Numbered from the stretch's first letter, positions 34,819-44,189 are shown. The stretch is 64,000 bases of DNA from CAVPMW01 sp963706515 (GCA_963706515.1 CAVPMW010000006.1:62001-126000), one strand, 5' to 3'. Translations and numbers: made by a program. The notes: generated by a model from the letters alone, not told the origin.

Positions 34819-35226
34819 ATGGAAATGAAGATTGATTTTCCGGGTGGGAAACGGGTGGATGCACATTTTGGACAGTTTACGATAATGACTGACCAGCCAG
34901 TGGTCGCAGGTGGGCAAGAATCTGCACCGATGCCTTTCGACCTGTTCCTGGCTTCATTAGGGACCTGTGCGGGAATCTATGTGCTGGGTTTTTGCCGCTC
35001 ACGCGACCTGAGCGCGGAGGGGATCAGCATTATCGAACGGGTATATAACGATGCGACCAGTGGTATGGTGAATCAGATTGGGTTGGAGATCCAGGTGCCG
35101 CCGACTTTTCCAGAAAAATACCTGCCGGCACTGATCCGGGCAGCAGAGCTGTGCGCCGTCAAGAAGCATCTAGAAACTCCCCCACAGATCGAAGTTTTCA
35201 CCAAGGTAATTGAGGCTGCCAGTTAA
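34819..35226 (+). CDS. OsmC family peroxiredoxin-like protein
   Basis: This 135-residue protein has the OsmC/Ohr fold. The first half reads MKIDFPGGKRVDAHFGQFTI and PMPFDLFLASLGTCAGIYVL, the second AAELCAVKKHLETPPQIEV. The two cysteines (in GTCAG and ELCAVKKHL) are placed as in the thiol peroxidase pair, so it may reduce organic hydroperoxides in the cytoplasm. The bacterial branch without the Ohr signature is of uncertain substrate. The ATG follows GAGGAG with an 8-base gap. It stands alone to the right of the putative origin and is followed by convergent glgC. Confidence 0.88.
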   Translation: MEMKIDFPGGKRVDAHFGQFTIMTDQPVVAGGQESAPMPFDLFLASLGTCAGIYVLGFCRSRDLSAEGISIIERVYNDATSGMVNQIGLEIQVPPTFPEKYLPALIRAAELCAVKKHLETPPQIEVFTKVIEAAS

Positions 35227-35304
35227 AGAGCGACACAAAAAAAGGAAAATAGAATCAGTTTGTCCCATCCAGCGCTTGGCGCCTGGCGGGCGTACACAGG
35301 AAAT

Positions 35305-36564
35305 TTATTCTGGGCCGATGAACGTTCCCGGGTGCAGGACGATGCTTTTGGGGATCACAACAATCCCATCCCGGACGACCCAATTATCTTCGTCGAGTGA
35401 AGTGCCACGCGGGAAGGGTTTAATCACTACCCCCTCGCCGATGCGGGCATTCTTATCGATGATTGCTCCGTCAATATCGCAATCCCTGCCGACCCCGATG
35501 GGTATGCCGCCGCGCATGGGACGCCCGGGCGTATCGTAATAATCAGCGCCCATCAGGATGGTGTTGTTCAGAACCACCCCATCTGCGATCTGGCTGCGCA
35601 GGCCGATCACACAATTGGTGATCTCGGCGCGATGGATTTGACAGCCCTCGGCCAGAAGTACGTTGCACAGGCTGGCGCCATCGATCACCGAGCCGGGTAA
35701 AAACCGAGGGTGGGTGTAGATCGGCCGGACAGGATCGTAAAAATTAAAGGGAGTGTCTGGTCTGGCCAGGCGCAGGTTGAGCTCGTAGAACGAGCGGATG
35801 GTCCCGATATCCTCCCAAAAACCATCAAAACTGAAGCCAAACACCCGGCACGTATCGAGAGCGCTGGGGATAATCTGGCTGCCGAAATCCTGGAGGAGCG
35901 TTCCCTCCAGCAGTGAGAACAAGAGCTCGGTATTGAAAATGTAAATCCCCATGGAGCCCAGGTAAGGCTCGAGCGGGTCATCGCGGCTGACGAATTGGGC
36001 AAGCACCTCAGGATCGCGCGGTTTCTCTACAAATGAGGAGATGCGGCAATCCTCATCGCGTTTGAGCAAGCCGAAACGGGATGCTTCATTGGCGGCTACC
36101 GGTTGCACGGCTACGGTGATATCTGCCTGGTTCTCCCAATGGAACTCGACCATTTCTTGATAATCCATCCGGTAGAGATGGTCGCCGGCCAGGATTAAAA
36201 CGTATTCCTTACCGGTGGCGCGTATCTCGAAGAGCTGTTTGCGGACGGCATCTGCCGTGCCCTGGTACCAATCCTGGCTGCGCGGGGTCTGCTCAGCCGC
36301 CAGGATCTGCACCCAGCCCTGATGGAATGCGTCGAAGTTATAGGTTTGGGTGATGTGGCGGTGGAGCGAGACAGAGTTGAACTGGGTGAGTACGGCGATG
36401 TGGTTGATGCCGGAGTTGATGCAGTTGCTGATCGGCACATCGATCAGGCGGTACTTACCCGCAATAGGGACAGCCGGCTTGGAGCGTTGCTTGGTGAGGG
36501 GGTAGAGGCGTGTGCCTACGCCGCCGCCGAGGATGATTGCCAGGATATCGTTCAGGGAAGGCAT
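35305..36564 (-). CDS. glgC: Glucose-1-phosphate adenylyltransferase
   Basis: This 419-residue protein has the nucleotidyltransferase signature AIILGGGVGTRLYPLT with KPAVPIAGKYRLIDVP. The ATP/regulatory region is WYQGTADAVR, then LILAGDHLYRMDY with the catalytic Asp. FVEKPRDP is the sugar-phosphate-binding segment, and GIYIFNTELL and WEDIGTIRSFYELN follow. A left-handed beta-helix C-terminus (SVIDGASLCN, CVIGLRSQIADG) ends it. It makes ADP-glucose for glycogen synthesis; the first committed step is normally controlled allosterically. No other glycogen gene is in the window. Confidence 0.95.
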   Translation of the reverse strand: MPSLNDILAIILGGGVGTRLYPLTKQRSKPAVPIAGKYRLIDVPISNCINSGINHIAVLTQFNSVSLHRHITQTYNFDAFHQGWVQILAAEQTPRSQDWYQGTADAVRKQLFEIRATGKEYVLILAGDHLYRMDYQEMVEFHWENQADITVAVQPVAANEASRFGLLKRDEDCRISSFVEKPRDPEVLAQFVSRDDPLEPYLGSMGIYIFNTELLFSLLEGTLLQDFGSQIIPSALDTCRVFGFSFDGFWEDIGTIRSFYELNLRLARPDTPFNFYDPVRPIYTHPRFLPGSVIDGASLCNVLLAEGCQIHRAEITNCVIGLRSQIADGVVLNNTILMGADYYDTPGRPMRGGIPIGVGRDCDIDGAIIDKNARIGEGVVIKPFPRGTSLDEDNWVVRDGIVVIPKSIVLHPGTFIGPE

Positions 36565-36609
36565 AGGATATCTCCCGCGGTACGCGTGACGATTTACCCT
36601 AAATAAGAA

Positions 36610-36630
36610 CCCTCCTGAGAGGTAGGAGGG
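36610..36630 (-). terminator. Probable terminator after tRNA-Leu
   Basis: Arms CCCTCCT (36610-36616) and AGGAGGG (36624-36630) with a 7-base loop; on the minus strand it is followed by TTCTTATTT. It lies about 90 bases after the tRNA and before glgC. Confidence 0.5.
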
Positions 36631-36717
36631 CTGACGCCCCTAGGCTGAAGCCATAAGGCGAGCGACTTAAGCGTACACCATAAGGGCGCGCCACAAGCGT
36701 ATGCTATAATCTTGAGA

Positions 36718-36799
<82 letters not shown>

Positions 36800-36916
36800 T
36801 CGATCCTGAAGGATCTCGCAGGTGCAGCTAAGTATATCGAAAGATGTACCCGAGGTCAAGCTTCCCCACAGCCGCGCCTCTGTGGGACAACATCTTGCTT
36901 GAAAGCCGGAAAAGTT

Positions 36917-37984
36917 ATGCGCCTGGGAATCATTGGTCTGCCTCAGTCCGGAAAAACAACTGTATTCAATGCCCTGACCAGGGGAAACCAGCCGACAACA
37001 ATGTCAGGTGGGCGGGTGGAGATCCATACTGGCGTCGTGGATGTGCCGGATGAGCGGGTGGACCGTCTCTCGACGATGTTTCGTCCGGAGAAGACGATCT
37101 ATGCAAAAGTCACTTACGCAGATATCGCCGGATTGGAGGGCGATACGCAAAGCAGCATCTCCGGCGCTCTGCTCAACCAGCTTACCCAGATGGATGGCTT
37201 CGTCCACGTCGTACGTTGCTTTGAGGACCCTAATGTGCCGCATCCGGCAGGCAAGGTGAACCCAGCCAACGATATCGCCGCCATGGATAGCGAGCTGCTG
37301 CTTAACGACCTGATTGCGATCGAGCGCAAGATGGAGCGGCTGGCTGACGAGCGCAAGAAGGGCGGAGGGCGTGACCGTGCGGTGATCGACCGTGAGATTG
37401 CGCTGTTCGAGCGGCTGAATGTTGGCTTGCAGGCAGAAAAACCCCTGCGTGAGCTTGACCTGACCCCCGAAGATGAGCGCGCCCTGTCCGGGTTTGGATT
37501 CCTGACGCGCAAGCCGATCCTGGTCCTGCTCAACCTGGCGGATGGTCAGGCGACCCCGGCATTGGATTACGCCCACCAGCACAGTGGGATCGTCGCACTG
37601 CAGGGAAAGCTCGAAATGGACCTGGCCCAGCTCAGCCCTGAAGACGCCGGAATCTTTATGGAAGAATACGGCATCCAGGAGCTCGGGCTGGAAAGGGTGA
37701 TCGGCCTGTCTTACGAGCTGCTGGGGCTGCAGTCTTTCTTCACCGTAGGCGAAGATGAGGTGCGCGCCTGGACAGTCCATTGCGGAGCGACCGCCTACGA
37801 GGCTGCTGGAGCCATCCACACCGACTTGCAAAAGGGCTTTATCCGGGCCGAAGTGGTCAGCTACGCAGACCTGGTTGCTCTGGGCGGTATGCCAGAAGCG
37901 CGGGCGAAAGGCAAGCTGCGTCTGGAGGGCAAAGAATACCTGGTGAAAGACGGCGATATCGTGCATATCCGTTTCAACATATGA
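36917..37984 (+). CDS. ychF: YchF/Ola1-type ATPase-GTPase
   Basis: The ATG at 36917 begins MRLGIIGLPQSGKTTVFNAL. The P-loop is GLPQSGKTT (residues 7-15), with Q and S where most YchF have N and V. DIAGLEGDTQSSISGALLNQ is the switch II region, LLNLADGQ takes the place of the usual NKxE base motif, and the C-terminal TGS domain ends EGKEYLVKDGDIVHIRFNI. YchF hydrolyses ATP in preference to GTP and associates with ribosomes and stress responses. The usual partner pth is not adjacent. A longer start inside the tRNA gene is rejected. Its stop overlaps the methyltransferase start by four bases. Confidence 0.93.
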   Translation: MRLGIIGLPQSGKTTVFNALTRGNQPTTMSGGRVEIHTGVVDVPDERVDRLSTMFRPEKTIYAKVTYADIAGLEGDTQSSISGALLNQLTQMDGFVHVVRCFEDPNVPHPAGKVNPANDIAAMDSELLLNDLIAIERKMERLADERKKGGGRDRAVIDREIALFERLNVGLQAEKPLRELDLTPEDERALSGFGFLTRKPILVLLNLADGQATPALDYAHQHSGIVALQGKLEMDLAQLSPEDAGIFMEEYGIQELGLERVIGLSYELLGLQSFFTVGEDEVRAWTVHCGATAYEAAGAIHTDLQKGFIRAEVVSYADLVALGGMPEARAKGKLRLEGKEYLVKDGDIVHIRFNI

Positions 37985-39102
37985 AAGATGCCTCTTCGCC
38001 CCCAGGCTCGCTGCCCCTGAATCAAATCCTCGCCGGTGACTGCTGCGAGCGCTTAACTGAATTGCCGCCCGAGTCGATCGACCTGGTTTTTGCCGATCCA
38101 CCGTATAATCTACAGCTTCGCCAGGACCTGTGGCGACCGAACCATACCCTGGTGGATGCGGTTGATGCCGAATGGGACCGGTTCCCTTCTCAGCAGGCTT
38201 ACGATGAATTTACGCGTGCCTGGTTAAGTGCTTGCCGGCGCGTCCTGAAGCGCACAGGCACCCTGTGGGTAATAGGCTCTTACCACAATATTTACAGGAT
38301 AGGGACGATTTTGCAGGATCTGGGGTATTGGATCTTGAATGATGTGGTCTGGGTTAAAGACAACCCCATGCCCAATTTCCGCGGTGTGCGCTTTACCAAT
38401 GCTCACGAGACATTGTTGTGGGTGCAGAAGGAGCAGGGTGCGCCTTATACTTTCAACCACCACGCGGTCAAGGCGCTCAACGATGGGCTGCAGATGCGCA
38501 GCGATTGGTATCTGCCCATCTGCGCGGGCAAGGAGCGCCTGCGCCTGAACGGGGAAAAGGCGCATCCGACCCAGAAGCCAGAAAGTCTATTGCACCGGGT
38601 GATTCTGGCCTGCTCGAATCCGGGCGATGTGGTCCTGGACCCTTTCTTTGGGACGGGCACTACCGGAGTGGTTGCCAGCCGGCTCCAGCGAAATTGGATC
38701 GGGATCGAGAAAGAGAGCCAGTACGTAGAGCTGGCTCGCCAGCGCATCGCAGGCGAGACGCGGATCGACCAGCCTGCTGAGGTCTTCTCCACCCCAGACC
38801 CGCGTAAGCGTGAGCGCATCCCTTTCGGGAGGCTGGTTGAAGTGGGGTTGATCCTCCCAGGAGAAAGGCTGTATTTCGGCGAGCACGGCGAGATTACTGC
38901 TCTGGTATTGGCTGACGGGGCAGTCCTGTGCAACGGGCAGCGTGGCTCGATCCATCACCTCGCCCGGCAGCTGCGCCAGGCGCCTTGCAACGGTTGGGAG
39001 CAGTGGTATTATCAGGACCTGGAAACGGGCGACCATTGGCCCATTGACCGCCTGCGCCAGATTTACCGGGAAGACTATCAAAATCCTGTCACAAAGGTGT
39101 AA
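37981..39102 (+). CDS. CcrM-like adenine-N6 DNA methyltransferase (GANTC type) with RAMA domain
   Basis: The ATG at 37981 overlaps the ychF stop. The protein is 373 residues. Catalytic DPPY is at 39-42 in VFADPPYNLQL and the SAM motif is DPFFGTGTTG, with the DPPY motif first, so it is a beta-class enzyme. LWVIGSYHNIYRIG, WILNDVVWVKDNPMPNF and FTNAHETLLW match the CcrM/HinfI branch, known to methylate GANTC. The C-terminal part (about 275-373) looks like a RAMA domain (GSIHHLARQLRQA and WEQWYYQDLETGDHW). No endonuclease adjoins it, so it is an orphan, possibly regulatory enzyme. The target is inferred from the family. Confidence 0.9.
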   Translation: MKDASSPPGSLPLNQILAGDCCERLTELPPESIDLVFADPPYNLQLRQDLWRPNHTLVDAVDAEWDRFPSQQAYDEFTRAWLSACRRVLKRTGTLWVIGSYHNIYRIGTILQDLGYWILNDVVWVKDNPMPNFRGVRFTNAHETLLWVQKEQGAPYTFNHHAVKALNDGLQMRSDWYLPICAGKERLRLNGEKAHPTQKPESLLHRVILACSNPGDVVLDPFFGTGTTGVVASRLQRNWIGIEKESQYVELARQRIAGETRIDQPAEVFSTPDPRKRERIPFGRLVEVGLILPGERLYFGEHGEITALVLADGAVLCNGQRGSIHHLARQLRQAPCNGWEQWYYQDLETGDHWPIDRLRQIYREDYQNPVTKV

Positions 39103-39106
39103 CCAG

Positions 39107-40874
39107 ATGACTGTTACCTATTCACAAACCCCCTGGAGCCTGACCGACCTGTATTCTGCTCAGGACGGAGCGGACCTGCAGGCGGCGATGCAGGACCTCG
39201 AAACACGGGTTTCCGAGTTCGAGAAACGCCGGTCGGAGCTTACGCCGGATATCTCCACAAGCGTTTTTTTGGAATTGATCCGCCAGCAGGAGCAGATTTC
39301 GGAGCTGGGGCATCGCATCAGCTATTTTGCCAGCCTGCAGTTTGCTGCGGACACCCAAGATCAAAAGGCAATCGCCTTTATGGGCAACGTGGAGCAAATG
39401 ATGGCGGGCTTGCAGAACCGGACGTTGTTTTTCGACCTCTGGTGGAAGGACCTGGACGCTGAAAATGCCGGGCGGCTGATGGCTGAGGCAGGCGATTATG
39501 CCTATTGGCTGGAGGAGATGCGCCACTATAAGCCGCATACGCTGACCGAGCCTGAGGAGAAAATTATCAATATCAAGAATGTTACCGGTGCCAGCGCCCT
39601 GGATAAGCTGTACGACTCCATCACGAACCGCTATACTTACCGGCTTGAGGTTGACGGGAGAAGTGAAGGAGCTCACCCGAGGTGAGCTGATGGTGTACGT
39701 ACGGCAATATGACGCAGACCTGCGCCAGAAGGCATACCAGGAGCTGTATCGGGTTTATGCGGGAGATGGACCGATCTTGGGTCAGATCTACCAGGCGCTG
39801 GTGCGGGATTGGTACAACGAACAGGTGGAGCTGCGTCACTTCGCCAGCCCGATTGCTGCCCGCAACCTGGGGAACGACATCCCGGACGAGGTGGTGGATA
39901 CTTTACTGGATGTATGCCAGCAGAACGCGCCCGTGTTCCAGCGTTTTTTCCGGTTAAAGGCGCGCGTGCTGGGGATGGAACGCTTGCGCCGTTATGACAT
40001 CTACGCGCCGGTTGCTCGCTCGGGAAAAACATTTTCCTTCGACCGGGCAGCCGAGATGGTGCTCGACTCCTTTGCCGAGTTCGATGAGGGCATTGCCAGG
40101 CTGGCGCGCAGAGTGTTTGACCAGAACCATCTGGATAGTGAAGTGCGGAAAGGGAAAAGCAGCGGCGCTTTTTGCGCCTCGGCCTCACCCAGCCTGACGC
40201 CCTGGGTGCTGCTCAACTACCAATCGCGGGCTGAGGATGTGGCTACGATGGCGCACGAGTACGGTCATGCCATTCACTCCATGCTGGCTGCAGGTCATTC
40301 CATCTTTACCTTCCACCCAAACCTGCCTCTGGCAGAGACGGCTTCCACGTTTGGCGAGATGATGCTGGTGGATTACCTGCTGGCTCGGGAGGACGACCCG
40401 GGCGTCCGGCGCGATATGCTCTTCCGCCAGGTGGACGACGCCTACGCTACTATTCTGCGCCAGTCCTTTTTTGCCCTGTTCGAGCGCCAGGCCCACGGCA
40501 TGATCCAATCTGGAGCGACGGTGGACGAGGTGTCACAGGCATACTTCGAGAACTTGCGCACACAGTTTGGCGATGCAGTGGGGCTCTCGGAGGAATTCCG
40601 CTGGGAATGGGTCTCTATACCGCACTTCTACCAGGTGCCCTTTTACGTCTATGCTTATGCTTTTGGACAATTGTTGGTCTTCGCGCTTTACCAGCAGTAT
40701 AAGCAAGAGGGGCCGGCGTTCAAGCCGCGCTACCTGAAAATCCTGGCAGCGGGCGGGTCGGCTGCGCCGGTAAATGTGCTGGGTGAGGCGGGCATCGATA
40801 TTTTCCAGGCAGCCTTCTGGCAAGGTGGGTTCACGGTGCTCAGCGAGTTGATCGACCAGCTCGAGCACCTATAG
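39107..40874 (+). CDS. pepF: Oligoendopeptidase F (M3 family), frameshifted
   Basis: The ATG at 39107 gives MTVTYSQTPWSLTDLYSA, the usual PepF start. The zinc motif HEYGH is in ATMAHEYGHAIHSML, and the downstream Glu is in LAETASTFGEMML. The C-terminal half is standard (WVSIPHFYQVPFYVYAYAFG). Near 39661 one extra base breaks the frame: dropping it turns YRLEVDG into EVKELTRGELMVYV. PepF degrades short peptides in the cytoplasm. The repaired length of about 588 residues is normal for the family. It follows the methyltransferase with a 4-base gap. Confidence 0.92.
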
Positions 40875-40901
40875 GAATTATTACAATTTATATTGAATAA
40901 T

Positions 40902-40917
40902 TTGTATCATTATACAA
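40902..40917. promoter_or_regulatory. Short palindrome upstream of the 40942 gene
   Basis: TTGTAT-CATT-ATACAA (40902-40917) lies 25 bases before the start codon in an AT-rich gap. It may be an operator or chance. Confidence 0.3.
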
Positions 40918-40941
40918 TTAATTCTGTATTGCGGTTTCTGA

Positions 40942-41631
40942 ATGGATCCGGCGGGTTTTGACCTGGCGTTGATCTTTCAAACCGCTGCCAGCGTCCTGAG
41001 CCAGCAGCGTGAGGCGTTCAACCAGGCCGATGAGTTGAATGGCAATCATGGCGACCACATGGTAGCGATCTTTCGCGTTGCGACTCAGGCAGTTTCCGAG
41101 GTGCCGTTGGACGACCTGGCTGAATCAATGGAATACGCCGCCGCACAGCTACGAGAGCTCAAAGACAATGCCTCAGCCAGCATTTACGCTATAGGCCTCC
41201 AACAGCTTGCTAAGGAGCTGCGCGCCAATGGCATCCAGCTGGCTGATCTGGTGCCGTATGTTGCCCATGCAGTCAGGGAAAAAGACGCGGCTGGTGAGCG
41301 AGCGAATACAGCGAAGGAGCCACAGGTAAAATCAACCCTCGTGCTAAAAGCATTCGTAAATGGACTGGCAGGCTGGAAGCACGCTCTGGCAGAGGATGCA
41401 AGTTCAGACAAGCGGCTGGATTTGAGCTACATGTTCGACCTGGGAATCGCCTACATGCAGGCGAAGCAGCAGGGAGGCAGCCGGATTCAGGTCCTGGCGG
41501 AGACTGCTGTCAACGTCAGCCCACTCGCCTCGCCGGCTTACCGGGCTCAATCTGGCATGCAGGCGATCCAGGCTATTTTGCAGGCAATTGCCGACCAGGC
41601 AGCTCCGTACATCGACCCGGCTGCCGGGTAA
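40942..41631 (+). CDS. Helical hypothetical protein with a weak DhaL-like motif
   Basis: This 229-residue, mostly helical protein has no signal or membrane segment. The stretch ELNGNHGDHMVAIFRVATQA resembles the nucleotide-binding HGDH region of DAK2/DhaL-type domains, in which Asp residues bind Mg-ADP, but the usual GDGDHG is not intact. The rest (ASIYAIGLQQLAKEL, GIQLADLVPYVAHAV, GSRIQVLAETAVNVSP) is Ala-rich and featureless. It starts 67 bases after pepF and could be co-transcribed with it. I do not assign a function. Confidence 0.55.
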   Translation: MDPAGFDLALIFQTAASVLSQQREAFNQADELNGNHGDHMVAIFRVATQAVSEVPLDDLAESMEYAAAQLRELKDNASASIYAIGLQQLAKELRANGIQLADLVPYVAHAVREKDAAGERANTAKEPQVKSTLVLKAFVNGLAGWKHALAEDASSDKRLDLSYMFDLGIAYMQAKQQGGSRIQVLAETAVNVSPLASPAYRAQSGMQAIQAILQAIADQAAPYIDPAAG

Positions 41632-41656
41632 CGCGATCCAAATAATGGATGGATCC

Positions 41657-42031
41657 TTATTCGATGGCCTCATCCAGCAAGGGTTCAGGGGCGGTGTCGT
41701 CCGGCCGGCGGTCGAGCATTTGCATCTGACTGGCTATCACCTTGGTAAAGTAGCGCACCTCACCCGCCTGTTCGTACCGGTCGGTCTGCAGTCGCCCTTC
41801 GATGTACGCCAGGCGCCCTTTGGTCAGGTATTCAGCGCAGATTTCTCCCAGGTGGCCCCAGGCTTCTACATTGAACCAATCCGTCGCCTCTTTAGCTTCG
41901 CCCTCGGCGCTGCGCCAATGTCGCGTGACAGCCAGACTGAAGCTGGTGACGCGCTTGCCGCTGGGCGTAAAACGCTGTTCTGGGTCCCGACCCACGTATC
42001 CGATGAGTTGGACGCGATTTAATGCTGGCAT
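41657..42031 (-). CDS. ssb: Single-stranded DNA-binding protein
   Basis: This 124-residue OB-fold protein has the start MPALNRVQLIGYVGRDPEQR, then FSLAVTRHWR, TDWFNVEAWGHLGEICAEYL and GRLAYIEGRLQTDRYEQ, all SSB hallmarks. SSB coats single strands in replication and repair and recruits partners through its C-terminal tip. Here the tail is short and acidic (PEPLLDEAIE) and lacks the usual DDDIPF end. GAAGGAG lies before the ATG. It stands alone. Confidence 0.93.
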   Translation of the reverse strand: MPALNRVQLIGYVGRDPEQRFTPSGKRVTSFSLAVTRHWRSAEGEAKEATDWFNVEAWGHLGEICAEYLTKGRLAYIEGRLQTDRYEQAGEVRYFTKVIASQMQMLDRRPDDTAPEPLLDEAIE

Positions 42032-42316
42032 ATCTTTCTCCTTCGTATAGCTTGAGACGACCTGCTGAAAATATATTGAGCCATACAGCCTCCGGATTGC
42101 GATCCCTGTAGCCTATTTACAGTTTAGCGCGAGATCGGAGCTTGTCAAGCCTTCTTGAAGGCGGCTTTCTGGGAGGCGGCAGTGAATAAAATACCTGGGA
42201 CATTTCCCCGGATTGCCAAGGAGGTCAATCACTGGTATCCTTATTGCGAATAGGTCTGCTGCGCGGGTTCGTAGCAAAAGCATAAGAGCGATCATTGGAA
42301 TGGGGATAAACGATTT

Positions 42317-42967
42317 ATGTATATAGCCATCGAGGGAGTGATTGGAGTCGGCAAAACTACCCTGGCGCGCCTGCTCCAGCCCATCTTCCAAGCAGCACTG
42401 TTCCTGGAAGTGTTTGAGGAAAATCCATTCCTGTCGGATTTCTACGCTGACCGTATGCGCTATGCCTTCCAAACCCAGATATTCTTTTTACTCAGCCGCT
42501 ACCACCAACAGCGGCGCATCCTGGCTGAGGCGCTGGAGCAGGGAGGGAACTTGATATCAGACTATACCTTTGCCAAGGATGCCTTGTTTGCGCAGATTAA
42601 CCTGGTAGGCGATGAGCTGGAGATGTATTATCGAGTGCATGAAGCCCTGGCTGAAAAGATCTCGATGCCCGACTTGATCGTGTATTTACAGGCGGATACG
42701 GATGTGTTAATGGAGCGCATTACACTGCGCGACCGGACTTATGAGCGTAATATGGAGCGCGCCTACATTAACGAGCTCAACCAGGCATACGACGATTTCT
42801 TCGGTGCTTCTTACCGGCTGGGGGCGCCGGTATTGCGCCTGGATACAAACCTGATCGACTATGTTCACCATCCGGATGACCTCAACCTGGTCGAAAGCCG
42901 CATCCGCCAGGCGCTGCGCACAGCGCCATTCCAACCCGAGCTTCCGTTAGAGCCGCTGGGGACATGA
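42317..42967 (+). CDS. Deoxynucleoside kinase (dGK/dAK type), paralogue 1
   Basis: This 216-residue protein has the P-loop EGVIGVGKTT (residues 6-15). EENPFLSDFYADRMRYAFQTQ in short pieces and QIFFLLSRYHQ match the deoxyadenosine/deoxyguanosine kinase family. DYTFAKDALFAQINL is the ERS/DRS-like substrate region, and RDRTYERNMERAYI is the LID arginine segment. It salvages purine deoxynucleosides to dNMPs. A second, divergent copy lies at 60472-61104; in some bacteria two such subunits form a heterodimer. The start could be read from the ATG at 42317. The next gene is 38 bases away. Confidence 0.88.
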   Translation: MYIAIEGVIGVGKTTLARLLQPIFQAALFLEVFEENPFLSDFYADRMRYAFQTQIFFLLSRYHQQRRILAEALEQGGNLISDYTFAKDALFAQINLVGDELEMYYRVHEALAEKISMPDLIVYLQADTDVLMERITLRDRTYERNMERAYINELNQAYDDFFGASYRLGAPVLRLDTNLIDYVHHPDDLNLVESRIRQALRTAPFQPELPLEPLGT

Positions 42968-43005
42968 GAGAAGCAAGCCACGTGAGCAAATGTTGAGGAG
43001 GAGGC

Positions 43006-44010
43006 ATGCGCCTTACCCGCCCAGCTCTGGATAAGATTATCAGCGATACCGTCGACCAGCGGACGCGATCGGATCGGACGATCCTTTCGGTATATTTAAC
43101 TGGCTCGCTGTTGGAGACAGAGTACCTGCTGGGAGGGACAGCCGATGTAGACCTGGTTTGCGTGCACATCGAGCAGCCTGCCCAGGACCGCGAGGTCGTC
43201 CATCTGACGGATGAGCTGCACCTCGATATCGCCCACCACTTTCACCGGGATTACCGCCAGACGCGCAGCTTGAGGGTGCATCCATGGCTGGGGCCAACCA
43301 TTGCACGCTGCCGGGTCCTGTACGACCCGCAGCATTTCATGGACTTCACCCAGGCGAGCGTGCGCGGCCAATTCGACCAGTCTGAATTTATCCTCCAGCG
43401 GTCGCGTAAATCACTCGACCATGCCCGCCAGATATGGCTGGGGTTCCCGCATACGGCAAAGGGTGAAAGCATTCAGGAGGTTTTGGATTACCTGCGGGCA
43501 ATTGAGCACGCTGCCAATGCAGTCGCCAGCCTGAACGGGGCACCGCTGACCGAGCGGCGCTTCCTGCTGAAGTATCTCGGGCGCAGCGAAGCGGTCGGGC
43601 GCCCAGGTTTATACGCAGGAATATTGGGGCTATTAGGCGCCTCCAATCTCGATGAGGGGTCGCTAGGCGCATGGCTGCCAGATTGGGGAGCGGCGTACAG
43701 CGCTATTCCTGCAGATGCAGCCCCGGTGCGCTTCTCGCCCTTGCGGCGGCTCTATTATCAGCAAGCCTTTGAGGCAATGCTGGCTGGCGGTCAGCCGCAG
43801 GCTGCATTGTGGCCGGTGCTGTGGACGTGGACGCGGATCATCTCGCTCCTCGGCGACACAGTCGAAGCTTATGCCGCCTGGCAGGGCGCTGTCCAGGGAC
43901 TGGGTCTGTGGGGTGCAGGCTTTGGGGCAAAACTGGCTGGCCTGGATGCGTACCTGGACACTGTGGAGGAGACTCTCGAGCGCTTCGCGCGGGAAAATGG
44001 GGTGACCTGA
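43006..44010 (+). CDS. Nucleotidyltransferase-fold protein of unknown target
   Basis: This 334-residue protein has the motif VYLTGSLLETEYLLGGTADV with DLVCVH following. GS and the ADVDLV aspartates match the minimal nucleotidyltransferase (polymerase beta-like) signature, and ELHLDIAHHF could supply the third acidic residue. The second half is Leu/Ala-rich and helical, resembling a substrate-binding HEPN-like or aminoglycoside-NTase C-terminal domain. GAGGAGG lies just before the ATG. It may modify a small molecule or an RNA end. No toxin or antitoxin neighbour is evident. It follows the kinase gene at 38 bases, suggesting co-transcription. Confidence 0.7.
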   Translation: MRLTRPALDKIISDTVDQRTRSDRTILSVYLTGSLLETEYLLGGTADVDLVCVHIEQPAQDREVVHLTDELHLDIAHHFHRDYRQTRSLRVHPWLGPTIARCRVLYDPQHFMDFTQASVRGQFDQSEFILQRSRKSLDHARQIWLGFPHTAKGESIQEVLDYLRAIEHAANAVASLNGAPLTERRFLLKYLGRSEAVGRPGLYAGILGLLGASNLDEGSLGAWLPDWGAAYSAIPADAAPVRFSPLRRLYYQQAFEAMLAGGQPQAALWPVLWTWTRIISLLGDTVEAYAAWQGAVQGLGLWGAGFGAKLAGLDAYLDTVEETLERFARENGVT

Positions 44011-44028
44011 GCGATCCAACCGGAGATT

Positions 44029-44062
44029 AAAAGGGATGTTTCACGTGAAACATCCCTTTTTT
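44029..44062. other. Perfect parS centromere site inside a 32-base palindrome
   Basis: TGTTTCACGTGAAACA (44037-44052) matches the bacterial ParB-binding parS consensus at all 16 positions. It lies in a perfect 32-base palindrome (44029-44060) that ends with six T on the plus strand, so it could also terminate the gene ending at 44010. parS sites usually cluster near the origin, and a DnaA-box region lies 9.4 kb away. I saw no second copy in the window. Confidence 0.75.
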
Positions 44063-44169
44063 ATTGGAATTTACGCCGTGGGGAAAAGTCCGCAAATCAG
44101 GGTGGCAGCCTGATTTACGCCAGTTCCTCTCCGTCAAAGCGAAGGTCAGCCAAAACCCTGCCTAATAAT

Positions 44170-44189
44170 AGAACATATGTTCTTATAAT
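44170..44189 (+). promoter_or_regulatory. LexA-type operator next to a -10 element
   Basis: AGAACATATGTTCT (44170-44183) is a perfect GAAC-N4-GTTC palindrome directly before TATAAT (44184-44189). No good -35 is seen. The next gene on this strand, pdxS, starts 204 bases on. The layout is much like the site at 17994-18011. Confidence 0.5.

Noticed and set aside
44029..44062. Simple terminator only
   Set aside because: It may terminate, but a stem with no loop that matches parS at all 16 positions is better explained by selection for ParB binding.
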